Shown here: piece by piece, positions 25,468-36,068 of the stretch
Numbering within the stretch: the first letter of the stretch is position 1
How the letters are laid out: every line of letters begins with the position of its first letter
Notes under the pieces: generated by a model
The model's input: the letters and a program-made list of their open reading frames with translations, nothing else
Databases searched by the model: none
What the model was told of the DNA's origin: nothing
DNA from: Acidovorax radicis
GTDB taxonomy: Bacteria; Pseudomonadota; Gammaproteobacteria; Burkholderiales; Burkholderiaceae_C
Assembly: GCF_020510705.1 (NCBI RefSeq)
Contig: NZ_CP075184.1
Span: 1,798,001 to 1,862,000 of the forward strand
Direction: 5' to 3'
Length of the DNA: 64,000 nt
Position numbers and translations under genes: made by a program

Positions 25468-26445
25468 GTGCACACCTCCCCGATCCCGTCCGACCTGCAG
25501 CCCCCGGTGGCTCGCGCCACCGTCCGCGAAGTCGGCCTGCGCGACGGCCTGCAAAGCATCGCCACGGTGGTGTCCACCGCGCACAAGATCGAATGGATCA
25601 ACGCTGCCTACGCCGCTGGCCAGCGCGAGATCGAGGTGGGCTCCTTTGTGCCCGCCCGCCTGCTGCCCCAGCTGGCCGACACGGCCGAGGTGCTGGCCCA
25701 TGCCAAAACGCTGCCCGGCCTCTGCGCCTCGGTGCTGGTGCCCAACATCAAAGGCGCAGAGCGCGCGCTGGAGCAGGGTGCCGACCTGATGATCGTGCCC
25801 CTGTCCGCCAGCCATGCCCACAGCCTGGCCAACCTGCGCAAGACCCCCGACGAGGTGGTGGCCGAGGTGGCGCGCATCCGCGCGCTGCGCGATGCCAGCG
25901 GCAGCCGCACGCTGATCGAAGGCGGCGTGGGCACGGCCTTTGGTTGCACCCTGCAGGGCGAGGTGGCCGAGAGCGAAGTGCTGCGCCTGATGCAAGCGCT
26001 GCTCAATGCGGGCGCCGACCGCGTGAGCCTGGCCGACACCGTCGGTTATGCCGATCCGACCTCGGTCGCCCGCCTGTTTGGCAAGGCCCGCGCGCTGGTG
26101 GGTGACCGCCTGGCCTGCGCGCACTTCCACGACACGCGTGGCATGGGCCTGGCCAATGTGGTTGCCGCCTGGCAGGCGGGCATCACGCGTTTTGACGCCT
26201 GCCTGGCCGGCATTGGTGGCTGCCCGCATGCACCGGGCGCCAGCGGCAATGTCACCACCGAAGACCTGGTGTTCATGCTGGAGCGCATGGGCGTTGCCAC
26301 TGGCGTTGATGTGACCGCGCTGCTCGCGCTGCGCCAGCGCGTGGCCGGATGGCTGGCGGGCGAGACCCTGCATGGCACGCTGTGGCAGGCGGGGCTGCCG
26401 CAGAATGCCGCACCCGCCGCGCTGCGCGAAGCCGCAACGGCCTGA
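25468..26445 (+). CDS. Hydroxymethylglutaryl-CoA lyase family protein
   Basis: HMG-CoA lyases split 3-hydroxy-3-methylglutaryl-CoA into acetyl-CoA and acetoacetate; relatives split similar hydroxyacyl-CoA esters. The 325-residue DRE-TIM barrel has the metal and substrate motif EVGLRDGLQS, the paired His in CAHFHDTRGMGLAN, and the catalytic Cys loop GIGGCPHAPGASGN. The GTG at 25468 is preferred because GAAAGAG precedes it and the family start follows; an earlier in-frame ATG at 25390 would overlap the regulatory sites. The next gene, a CoA-transferase, begins 23 bases later, so the pair likely activates and then cleaves one acid. Confidence 0.88.
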   Translation: MHTSPIPSDLQPPVARATVREVGLRDGLQSIATVVSTAHKIEWINAAYAAGQREIEVGSFVPARLLPQLADTAEVLAHAKTLPGLCASVLVPNIKGAERALEQGADLMIVPLSASHAHSLANLRKTPDEVVAEVARIRALRDASGSRTLIEGGVGTAFGCTLQGEVAESEVLRLMQALLNAGADRVSLADTVGYADPTSVARLFGKARALVGDRLACAHFHDTRGMGLANVVAAWQAGITRFDACLAGIGGCPHAPGASGNVTTEDLVFMLERMGVATGVDVTALLALRQRVAGWLAGETLHGTLWQAGLPQNAAPAALREAATA

Positions 26446-26468
26446 ACCTTTTTCTGAACGCTCTGAAC

Positions 26469-27683
26469 ATGCACGACACATCCGCCTCTCCCTCGTCCCC
26501 CCGCCTGCCGCTGGAAGGTCTGCGCGTGGTGGAGTTCACCCACATGGTCATGGGCCCCACCTGCGGCATGGTGCTGGCCGACCTGGGCGCCGAGGTCATC
26601 AAGGTCGAGCCCGTGGACGGCGACCGCACGCGCCACCTGCTGGGCGCGGGCGCGGGGTTCTTTCCCATGTTCAACCGCAACAAGAAGAGCATTGCGCTCG
26701 ACCTGCGCAGCCCCGAGGGCCTGTCGGTGGCGCGCAAGCTGGCCGCATCGGCCGACGTGGTGGCGCAAAACTTCAAGCCCGGCGTGATGACCAAATATGG
26801 CCTGGACTACGCCGCGCTGAGCCAGCTCAACCCGCGCCTCATCTACGTCAACCACACCGGCTTCTTGCCCGGCCCCTACGAGCACCGCACGGCGCTGGAT
26901 GAGGTGGTGCAGATGATGGGCGGCCTGGCCTACATGACCGGCCGCCCTGGCGACCCGCTGCGCGCGGGCAGCAGCGTGAACGACATCATGGGTGGCATGT
27001 TCGGTGCCATCGGTGCCATGGCGGCGCTGATGCAGCGCGGCATCACCGGGCGTGGGCAAGAGGTGGACTCGGCCCTGTTCGAGAACAACGTGTTCCTGGT
27101 CGGTCAGCACATGATGCAGTACGCCGTGACGGGCAAGCCGGCGGCGCCCATGCCGGACCGTATTTCATCGTGGGCGCTGTACGACGTGTTCAGCGTGAAA
27201 GACGGCGAACAGATATTCCTCGCGGCAGTCAGTGATGCCCAGTGGATCACCTTCTGTGATGCGATGGGCTTTGACGACCTCAAGGTCCATCCGCAGCTAG
27301 CTACCAACAACGACCGTGTGCGCGCCCGTGCCACGCTGATGCCTGACCTGCGCCAGCGCCTGGCTGCCCACAGTGCCGCTGAATTGGCCGCCATTTTTGA
27401 AAAACATGGTTTGCCGTTCGCCCCTATCTCGCGGCCCGAGCAACTGCTGGACGACCCGCACCTCAACGCAACCGGTGGTCTCGCTGACATCACGTTGCCC
27501 GATGGCGAGCGTGCGGGGCAGACTGCCCGTACCACGCTGCTGCCGCTTTGTATGGATGGCCAGCGCCTGGGTGTGCGGTTGCAGCCCCCCGTGCGGGGTC
27601 AGCACACTGCCGCCTTGATGCAGGAGCTGGGCTACACCCTCGAACAGATAGGGGCCCTGCAGGCAAAACACGCCGTGGCCTGA
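26469..27683 (+). CDS. Class III (CaiB/BaiF) CoA-transferase
   Basis: Family III CoA-transferases move CoA between carboxylic acids through an aspartyl-CoA intermediate. The 404-residue protein has the signature start LEGLRVVEFTHMVMGPTCGM, LADLGAEVIKVEPVDGDRTR, NRNKKSIALDLRSPEG and the catalytic Asp region TALDEVVQMMGG. The ATG at 26469 is chosen over an upstream in-frame start inside the lyase gene. It probably makes the CoA ester that the lyase cleaves, with succinyl-CoA or acetyl-CoA as donor. Confidence 0.9.
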   Translation: MHDTSASPSSPRLPLEGLRVVEFTHMVMGPTCGMVLADLGAEVIKVEPVDGDRTRHLLGAGAGFFPMFNRNKKSIALDLRSPEGLSVARKLAASADVVAQNFKPGVMTKYGLDYAALSQLNPRLIYVNHTGFLPGPYEHRTALDEVVQMMGGLAYMTGRPGDPLRAGSSVNDIMGGMFGAIGAMAALMQRGITGRGQEVDSALFENNVFLVGQHMMQYAVTGKPAAPMPDRISSWALYDVFSVKDGEQIFLAAVSDAQWITFCDAMGFDDLKVHPQLATNNDRVRARATLMPDLRQRLAAHSAAELAAIFEKHGLPFAPISRPEQLLDDPHLNATGGLADITLPDGERAGQTARTTLLPLCMDGQRLGVRLQPPVRGQHTAALMQELGYTLEQIGALQAKHAVA

Positions 27684-27734
27684 CGGTGCAGCCCCACCTG
27701 GCCCGAACTGAATACAACAACGGAGTCAACCGCC

Positions 27735-28778
27735 ATGCACAATGGGACCTTCCTTGAAACCAACCTGACGCCATTGCCATTGCCATTGCCATTGCCACCG
27801 CCTGCGCTCCACCGGCGCCACGCGCTTGCGGCTCTGGCCATCTTCGCCACTGGCGTGGTGCTGCCGTCCGGTGTTTGGGCGCAAGCCGCCGATCGTCCGC
27901 TGCGCATGATCCTGCCCGTGAGTGCCGGTTCGGGTGTGGATGGACTGACACGTGCGCTGAGCCCCAGTCTGGGCAAGGCGCTGGGACGCCCGTTGGTGGT
28001 GGAGAACTTCCCTGGGGCAGGAGGCATCACCGGCACGTCGATGATCGTCAAGGCGCCCAAGGATGGTTCGGTGCTGGGTATCGTGTCCAACAACCACGTG
28101 GTGAACCCCAGCGTTTTCAAGAACATCCCGTATGACGCGGTGGACGACATTACCCCGATCACGGTGATTGGCGCGACACCGTTCGTGCTGGTGGCGCACC
28201 CGTCCGTGACGGCCAGGAATGTGCGCGAACTTATTGCGCTGGCCAAGGCACAGCCTGGGGCATTGAACTACGGCTCGTCGGGCAACGGAACCATCCTCCA
28301 CCTTGCCGCCGAAATGTTTGTGCACGAGGCGCAGGTGGATATCAAGCACATTCCCTACCGGGGCATGGGCCCGCTGACGGCGGATGTACTGGGCGGGCAG
28401 ATCCAGATGGCGTTCATCGCGGTGGCGGTGGCGGCTCCCTATGTGAAGACGGGGACTTTGAGGGCCATTGGCGTGTCGTCCTCCACACGCTCGGCATTGC
28501 TGCCCGATGTGCCGACGATTGCCGAGCAAGGGCTGTCGCAGTACGCACTGGATGGTTGGGTGGCCGTCGTGGGCCCCGCAGGTCTGCCCAAAGCCGAGGT
28601 GGACCGTGTTTACCAGGCGGTACGCACGGCCCTTACCGTGCCGGAAGCACGTGATGCTTTGCTGGCGCAGGGCTACCAGCTACAAGCCACCACACCCGAC
28701 GCCACCACGGCCTTCTTTCGTACCGAGGTAGCGCGCATGGCCAAACTCGTCAAACAGTCTGGGTTGAAGATCGATTGA
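27735..28778 (+). CDS. Bug/TctC-type periplasmic solute-binding protein
   Basis: Bug proteins capture carboxylates for tripartite tricarboxylate transporters or for sensing. The 347-residue protein has a signal peptide ending near SGVWAQA, then DRPLRMILPVSAGSGVDGLT and VVENFPGAGGITGT typical of the family. Its N-region is odd: four copies of the hexanucleotide CCATTG (27771-27794) encode Pro-Leu repeats before the Arg-Arg and hydrophobic core. It follows the CoA-transferase by 51 bases, so it likely binds the acid metabolised by the upstream enzymes. No membrane subunits of a transporter are nearby. Confidence 0.9.
   Translation: MHNGTFLETNLTPLPLPLPLPPPALHRRHALAALAIFATGVVLPSGVWAQAADRPLRMILPVSAGSGVDGLTRALSPSLGKALGRPLVVENFPGAGGITGTSMIVKAPKDGSVLGIVSNNHVVNPSVFKNIPYDAVDDITPITVIGATPFVLVAHPSVTARNVRELIALAKAQPGALNYGSSGNGTILHLAAEMFVHEAQVDIKHIPYRGMGPLTADVLGGQIQMAFIAVAVAAPYVKTGTLRAIGVSSSTRSALLPDVPTIAEQGLSQYALDGWVAVVGPAGLPKAEVDRVYQAVRTALTVPEARDALLAQGYQLQATTPDATTAFFRTEVARMAKLVKQSGLKID
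27771..27794 (+). repeat. (CCATTG)x4 tandem repeat in a signal-peptide region
   Basis: Four perfect hexamers, each encoding Pro-Leu, followed by a degenerate fifth (CCACCG). Copy-number change would keep the frame and lengthen or shorten the N-region of the Bug protein. Confidence 0.8.
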
Positions 28779-28779
28779 A

Positions 28780-28799
28780 GCGCGGGTATCTGCCCGCGC
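28780..28799. terminator. Hairpin at the end of the acid-degradation operon
   Basis: GCGCGGG pairs with CCCGCGC around TATCTG, starting 2 bases after the Bug stop codon. No T run follows, so termination is plausible but not certain. Confidence 0.45.
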
Positions 28800-28955
28800 G
28801 GCACCGCACCTTCAATCAATCAGTCAACCGGCCAGGGCGTGGGGCCGTCGCTTGATACGCTGGTGACCCCAACGGGGGAGCGGGCCGTGCATGCCTCTCC
28901 GGTTGATCAAAACCGGTGTTTTCTTCACAAGCGTGTTGTTTTGATGCATGGCTTC

Positions 28956-29975
28956 TCAGGCCTTCAGCTTGAGCAAATACACCATTACACGCGCTGTGGT
29001 GAGGTCTAGCTCCAGGAATTCCGTCAAATCCTTGCCGGTGAGCCACGAGGGGTCCCATTTGTTTTGCTTGAGGGTCCGCAGCCAAGCCTCATTGTTGGTC
29101 GCAGCCTCTACGGCTGTCAGCATCTCCGCAGTGCGCCCGGCCGGCACGCCCTTGCCTGTAAATACGCCGCGCCAGTTGGCCATGACAGCATCAAGCCCTT
29201 GCTCGCGGAAGGACGGCACGCCGAACGCGCTGTGGCGAGATGACACGCCAACGGTCCGGAGCTTGCCCGCTGCAATCGCATCGCTGAACTCGCTGTAACC
29301 CGATAGGCCCATGGCTGCATTGCCCGATACGAGAGCTTCCACCACTTCGGCGCCGCCGGGGAAGGGCTTGTAAACGAGGTTTTCTGGATTGGCCTTGGCG
29401 GCCCTTGCCAAAACCCCCGCGAAAATGTGGTCCACACCGCCCGCTGAGCCACCTGCCACGGGCACGGCTTTCAGGTCGGAACGCATGGCGTCCGTGAGGT
29501 TCTTGGTGGTTTTGATGGGAGAGTTCGCTGCAACGGCTGCCACAAGATAGTCGCTGGTCAGGCGCGCAATCGGCTGAATGTGGGTCATGTCCACGGCGGG
29601 TTTTTGCAGCGCAACGGCCCCGACCATCACCATGCCGCCCATCAATAGCGTGTTGGCGTCATTGCCATATTTTTCGGCGTACTTGGCGAGTCCGATGGTG
29701 CCGCCCTTGCCACCGATGTTTTCATACACCACCTGGTCTGCCGCGCTCACCGCGGTGAGCGCGGCGCCCAGCGCGCGGCCTGTCTGGTCCCAGCCACCTC
29801 CGGGATTGGCTGGAATGACGATACGCAGCGTGGCGGCCAGTTTGGGCGCTTTGGGGGCTGCGGGCCGAGCTGCCGCCGAATTGGCTTGTGCCCACGCCGA
29901 CGGCCCCATGACCATCATGGCCGTTGCGGAAATGGCTGCCTGCGCAAGTGCTTTGCGGCGATTGATTTCTGTCAT
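28956..29975 (-). CDS. Second Bug/TctC-type periplasmic binding protein
   Basis: The 339-residue protein starts MTEINRRKALAQAAISATAM with a twin-Arg and hydrophobic signal region cleaved near SAWAQA. The family core is KLAATLRIVIPANPGGGWDQTGRALG and YENIGGKGGTIGLAKYAEKYG. The ATG at 29975 is used because the longer frame adds 44 residues without a signal-peptide character. It is convergent with the first Bug gene and only distantly similar to it, so it likely serves another substrate. The partner membrane proteins are not in the window. Confidence 0.9.
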   Translation of the reverse strand: MTEINRRKALAQAAISATAMMVMGPSAWAQANSAAARPAAPKAPKLAATLRIVIPANPGGGWDQTGRALGAALTAVSAADQVVYENIGGKGGTIGLAKYAEKYGNDANTLLMGGMVMVGAVALQKPAVDMTHIQPIARLTSDYLVAAVAANSPIKTTKNLTDAMRSDLKAVPVAGGSAGGVDHIFAGVLARAAKANPENLVYKPFPGGAEVVEALVSGNAAMGLSGYSEFSDAIAAGKLRTVGVSSRHSAFGVPSFREQGLDAVMANWRGVFTGKGVPAGRTAEMLTAVEAATNNEAWLRTLKQNKWDPSWLTGKDLTEFLELDLTTARVMVYLLKLKA

Positions 29976-30195
29976 GGGGTTTCTCCGTTGAACATGGTGG
30001 ATGTGGACGTTGGCCACTCTACATGGAGCCTGTGGGCGTGTGCTGCAGGGCACTTCTTTCGCCACATCATCGTGTTCAAGCGCATGCAAGTGCATACAAG
30101 CGAGCAAACAATGAATGAGTAATAGTCGCGGCCCAAGCTGTCAATCTGCTGTCTAAAGCGCTAGGGTAAACACTTATTTTTAGAGCCACGCCCGT

Positions 30196-30224
30196 AAAAA
30201 AGCCCCGCGCCGCGTGAGCGGGGC
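30196..30224 (-). terminator. Rho-independent terminator of rpoD
   Basis: On the minus strand GCCCCGC-loop-GCGGGGC is followed by six T, 43 bases after the rpoD stop. Confidence 0.85.
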
Positions 30225-30266
30225 AGGGCGGGTGTGGCGCAGAGCGCTCCAGCGAACTGGGTGCGT

Positions 30267-32636
<2,370 letters not shown>

Positions 32637-32868
32637 GGTGAACCTCAAAATCAAAAACGGACACAAAGAAAACGCAAGCGCCACAGATCCCGGCGCGGGT
32701 GGCAACGCAAAGCCTGGGCTTTGCGCTCGAGGACAAGGTCCTCAGGGGCAAGATGTCTGGGCGATCATTTGGAGTGCAGTCCTTGCGATGATTGGGCGGT
32801 TGTGCGCGTTTGTCACGGTGGCCCGGCTCGGAGGTGCTGCTGTCGCTCTTGCCGCTAACTAACCCTAC

Positions 32869-32874
32869 ATTATA
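32869..32874 (-). promoter_or_regulatory. Possible -10 box for rpoD
   Basis: A perfect TATAAT on the minus strand lies in the dnaG-rpoD gap, just after the dnaG stop. The -35 position has only a weak match (GACTTG, 16 bases upstream). The leader to the rpoD start would be about 230 bases. Confidence 0.35.
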
Positions 32875-32889
32875 CCGTCGCGACGGATT

Positions 32890-34914
32890 TCAAGTCGCCG
32901 CAGCGGGGCCGCTCTGTAAAGCGCTGCGCTTTTGCTCCAGCGCACGGTAGCGCTCCAGGGCCGTAGGGTCCTGCGCCACCTGCAGGACCAGCAGTTTTTG
33001 CTGCTCCTTGATATCTTCGATCTGCATGCGGTTGAGCAAATCGCGCAGTTCGAGCCGCAGCTCCTGCAAATCGCCTTCCGTCTGCGCGTGCGAGCCGGTC
33101 ATGACCTTCACGGCCAGGGCTTCGCATTCGTTTTCGCGCAGGCTCTCGCGCAGCACGGCCCACGCCAATGGGCCGTGTTCGTGAAACTGCGCTTCGAGCC
33201 AGCTGAACAGCGGGCCGTGGGGCGCTGGCTGGGCACACAGGGTGGTGTGGTCGTCCTGTGTCAGCTCTTCCAGAAAAGCCATGTGCGACAGCAGCAAACG
33301 TGCCGCATGGTCGATGCGGCTGGCGGTGGGGGTGCGCGGCAGACGGGGCTGCGGCGGCCAGGGGGCGTCCTTGTCCCGCTTCTTCCAGCTGTTGCCGCTT
33401 TTCCAGTCGCCTGCGCCTTTGCGAAAGGGCGGTTTGCTGTAACCACTGTTGTATGCATTGTTGGCAGGTTCTGCGTGGCTGTGCCACGGGTCCGCCTCGT
33501 GGGGCGCATCCCAAGCTGGCACGTCGTCTGGATGCCCGGCCGATGCGTGCCGTGTGTGAGAGGGGGGGCTGGTTGATGTTCCTGCCCCCGGCATGCGCTG
33601 CTGGCCTTTGTGGGGGGTGGGTTCCCACAGTTCAGACAGATCCTGCGCTTTGAGTTGGGTCAGGTCGGCCAGTTCACCCAGCAACTGCCGTTTCAGGAAG
33701 CCATCTGGCAAGGCTGTCCACAAGGGGCGGGCGTTGCTGGCCATGTGGGCGCGGCCTTCCGCTGTGCCCATATCACAGCCGTCGCTGGCGGCCTCGATCA
33801 AGAACCGGCTCAGCGGTACGGCTTCAGCCACGTGCCGGGCGAACGCCTCCGTGCCGTGCGCCCGGATGAAGGTGTCGGGGTCGTGCTCGGGTGGTAGAAA
33901 CAGAAACTTGATGCTGCGGGTGTCGGTGGCGTGTGGCAGCGCGCCGTCGAGGGCTTTGCGCGCAGCGCGGCGGCCGGCCGAGTCGCCATCAAAGCTGAAC
34001 GCGACCGATTCAGTAAAACGCAGCAGCTTTTGCACATGTTCTGGCGTGCAGGCTGTGCCCAGTGTGGCCACGGCGTTGGGGAAGCCCAGTTGCGCAAGGG
34101 CCACCACATCCATATAACCTTCGGTCACCAGCGCGTAGCCCTGTTCGCGGATCGCCGTGCGTGCCTCAAACAGGCCATACAGCTCGCGACCCTTGTGGAA
34201 CACCGGGGTTTCTGGCGAGTTCAGATATTTGGGCTTGTCGTCGCCCAGCACGCGACCGCCAAATCCGATGCATTCCCCCTTGACGTTGCGGATGGGGAAC
34301 ATCACCCGGTCTCTGAAGCGGTCGTAGCGTTTGCCTCCGTCTTCATCGCTCACGATGACCAGACCGCTTTCTTCCAGCAGCGGATCGTCGTATTGCGGGA
34401 ACACGCTGGCCAGGCTGCGCCAGCCTTCCGGCGCATAGCCCAGGCCATAACGCTTGGCCACGGCACCCGATACGCCACGGCCTTTGAAATACCCGATAGC
34501 GCGGTGTGACTCGCGCAACTGGCGCCTGTAGGCATCGGCTGCCTTTTCAAGCACATCCGTCAGAGTGGCCTGGCGCTGGCGGGCCGCAGCGGCGCGCTCT
34601 TTTTCCTGGGTAGAAATGTCGTCATCGGGCACTTGCAGGCCCACCTGCTGGGCCAAGTCTTCAACGGCTTCCACAAACCCCATGCCCGCGTGGTCCATGA
34701 GAAAACCGATGGCATTGCCATTTTTGCCGCAACCAAAGCAGTGATAGAACTGTTTGGAAGGGCTGACGCTGAAGGACGGCGACTTTTCCCCATGGAAAGG
34801 GCACAAACCCATGAAGTTGGCTCCGCCTTTCTTTAACGGAACGTAGCGGCCCACGATGTCGACCACATCGACACGCGAAAGCAGTTCCTGAATGAAAGAC
34901 TGAGGGATCGTCAC
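32890..34914 (-). CDS. dnaG: DNA primase
   Basis: DnaG makes RNA primers at the replication fork. The 674-residue protein has the N-terminal CHC2 zinc finger (CPFHGEKSPSFSVSPSKQFY, HCFGCGKNGN), the primase core with Toprim motifs (VTEGYMDVVALAQLG and FSFDGDSAGRRAA), and a divergent C-terminal DnaB-binding part after a Pro/His/Ser-rich linker at about 430-530. It starts with GTG, and no strong ribosome binding site is seen. Order dnaG-rpoD without rpsU is seen here; rpsU is not immediately upstream. Confidence 0.96.
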   Translation of the reverse strand: MTIPQSFIQELLSRVDVVDIVGRYVPLKKGGANFMGLCPFHGEKSPSFSVSPSKQFYHCFGCGKNGNAIGFLMDHAGMGFVEAVEDLAQQVGLQVPDDDISTQEKERAAAARQRQATLTDVLEKAADAYRRQLRESHRAIGYFKGRGVSGAVAKRYGLGYAPEGWRSLASVFPQYDDPLLEESGLVIVSDEDGGKRYDRFRDRVMFPIRNVKGECIGFGGRVLGDDKPKYLNSPETPVFHKGRELYGLFEARTAIREQGYALVTEGYMDVVALAQLGFPNAVATLGTACTPEHVQKLLRFTESVAFSFDGDSAGRRAARKALDGALPHATDTRSIKFLFLPPEHDPDTFIRAHGTEAFARHVAEAVPLSRFLIEAASDGCDMGTAEGRAHMASNARPLWTALPDGFLKRQLLGELADLTQLKAQDLSELWEPTPHKGQQRMPGAGTSTSPPSHTRHASAGHPDDVPAWDAPHEADPWHSHAEPANNAYNSGYSKPPFRKGAGDWKSGNSWKKRDKDAPWPPQPRLPRTPTASRIDHAARLLLSHMAFLEELTQDDHTTLCAQPAPHGPLFSWLEAQFHEHGPLAWAVLRESLRENECEALAVKVMTGSHAQTEGDLQELRLELRDLLNRMQIEDIKEQQKLLVLQVAQDPTALERYRALEQKRSALQSGPAAAT

Positions 34915-34970
34915 TGGCCTGTTGTCCGACTAAAATGTTGTTACTAAATATTGCAATATAGGCGTTCAGC

Positions 34971-36065
34971 ATGGCGGAACAGGCGTGGCCACTGACGGCA
35001 GGTGCTTTTGCGCAGCGAATGCTGCGTTGTGCCACGGTAACGCTGGCGGTCATCGTGTTAAGCATTGTGCTGGCCCCTTGTGCAGCGCGGGCTGCGACTG
35101 TTTTGCGGGTGCTTGCATGGCCTGGCTATGCCGACCCCGATATTGTGGCCGTATTCGAAAAACGATATGGCGTGAAGGTCGCGGTGACCACGGTCGCGTC
35201 TGACGAGGTACTGCGCGCGCTGCTTGCCCGCGCCGATGGCCCGGGGTTTGACGTGGTGGCGGCCAATACGGCAGAAATCTCCCGCATGGTGCATCAAGGG
35301 TTGTTGGCACCCCTGCCGGTGAACGACATTCCCAACACTACACGCCAGCTACCGCGTTTTCGCCGGTTGCAATCGATTGTGGGCATCACCCGCGGCGCGG
35401 ATGTGTATGCCATCCCTTACACGTATTCCGAAATGGGGCTGATCTACGACCGCCAACAGTTCAGCGCGCCGCCTCAATCGATTGCCGTGCTCTGGGACCC
35501 GCGTTGGCAAGGCAGGGTGTTGGCGTTTGACAGCAGCAGCCACGCGTTTTCTCTGGCCGCCCAGCGCCGTGGTTTGCCGCCGTTTCACGTGGATGGCAGC
35601 CAGTTCAGCCTGCTTGCGAAAGACCTGGTGGCGTTGCGCCGCAATGTGCGCGCTTTCTACAGCTTGCCGGAAGAATCGCTGGAGCTGTTTCGTACCCACC
35701 ATGTGGCGGTGATGCATGCCAACTATGGCCAGCAGCAACTCAAACAATTGCGAGATGCAGGGCTGAATGTGGGCTATGTCGTGCCGCGGGAGGGGGCTTT
35801 GGCCTGGCTTGATTGCTGGGCCATGACCCGGCGCTCGACCCAAGCGGCGCTGGCGGTTCAGTGGATCGACTTCATGCTTGATCCTGCCGTGAGCCGCCAG
35901 TTGACTAGGCGCCAAGGCTTGGCCAACACGCTGGACGAGCCACTGGCGCTCTCGGGCGATGCACTGGCGGGCCCTATCCTCTGGCTGGAGCCCGTGGAAG
36001 ACGAAGCCCGGCGGGCCCAGCTGTGGCAGCGCATTATTTCGGGCGACCGCCCGGACAGGTTCTGA
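34971..36065 (+). CDS. PotD-like periplasmic solute-binding protein
   Basis: The 364-residue protein has an N-terminal signal segment (LAVIVLSIVLAPCAARAA) and the type II periplasmic fold of spermidine/putrescine-binding proteins: VLRVLAWPGYADPDIVAVFE, KRYGVKVAVTTVASDEVLRA, FDVVAANTAEISRMVHQGLL, and AIPYTYSEMGLIYDR. It is not next to any ABC transporter genes. Instead a diguanylate cyclase with a periplasmic sensor domain starts 3 bases after its stop. In Vibrio cholerae the PotD homolog NspS works in just this way, as ligand-binding partner of the c-di-GMP enzyme MbaA. A signalling role is therefore inferred; the ligand could be a polyamine. Confidence 0.82.
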   Translation: MAEQAWPLTAGAFAQRMLRCATVTLAVIVLSIVLAPCAARAATVLRVLAWPGYADPDIVAVFEKRYGVKVAVTTVASDEVLRALLARADGPGFDVVAANTAEISRMVHQGLLAPLPVNDIPNTTRQLPRFRRLQSIVGITRGADVYAIPYTYSEMGLIYDRQQFSAPPQSIAVLWDPRWQGRVLAFDSSSHAFSLAAQRRGLPPFHVDGSQFSLLAKDLVALRRNVRAFYSLPEESLELFRTHHVAVMHANYGQQQLKQLRDAGLNVGYVVPREGALAWLDCWAMTRRSTQAALAVQWIDFMLDPAVSRQLTRRQGLANTLDEPLALSGDALAGPILWLEPVEDEARRAQLWQRIISGDRPDRF

Positions 36066-36068
36066 CGC

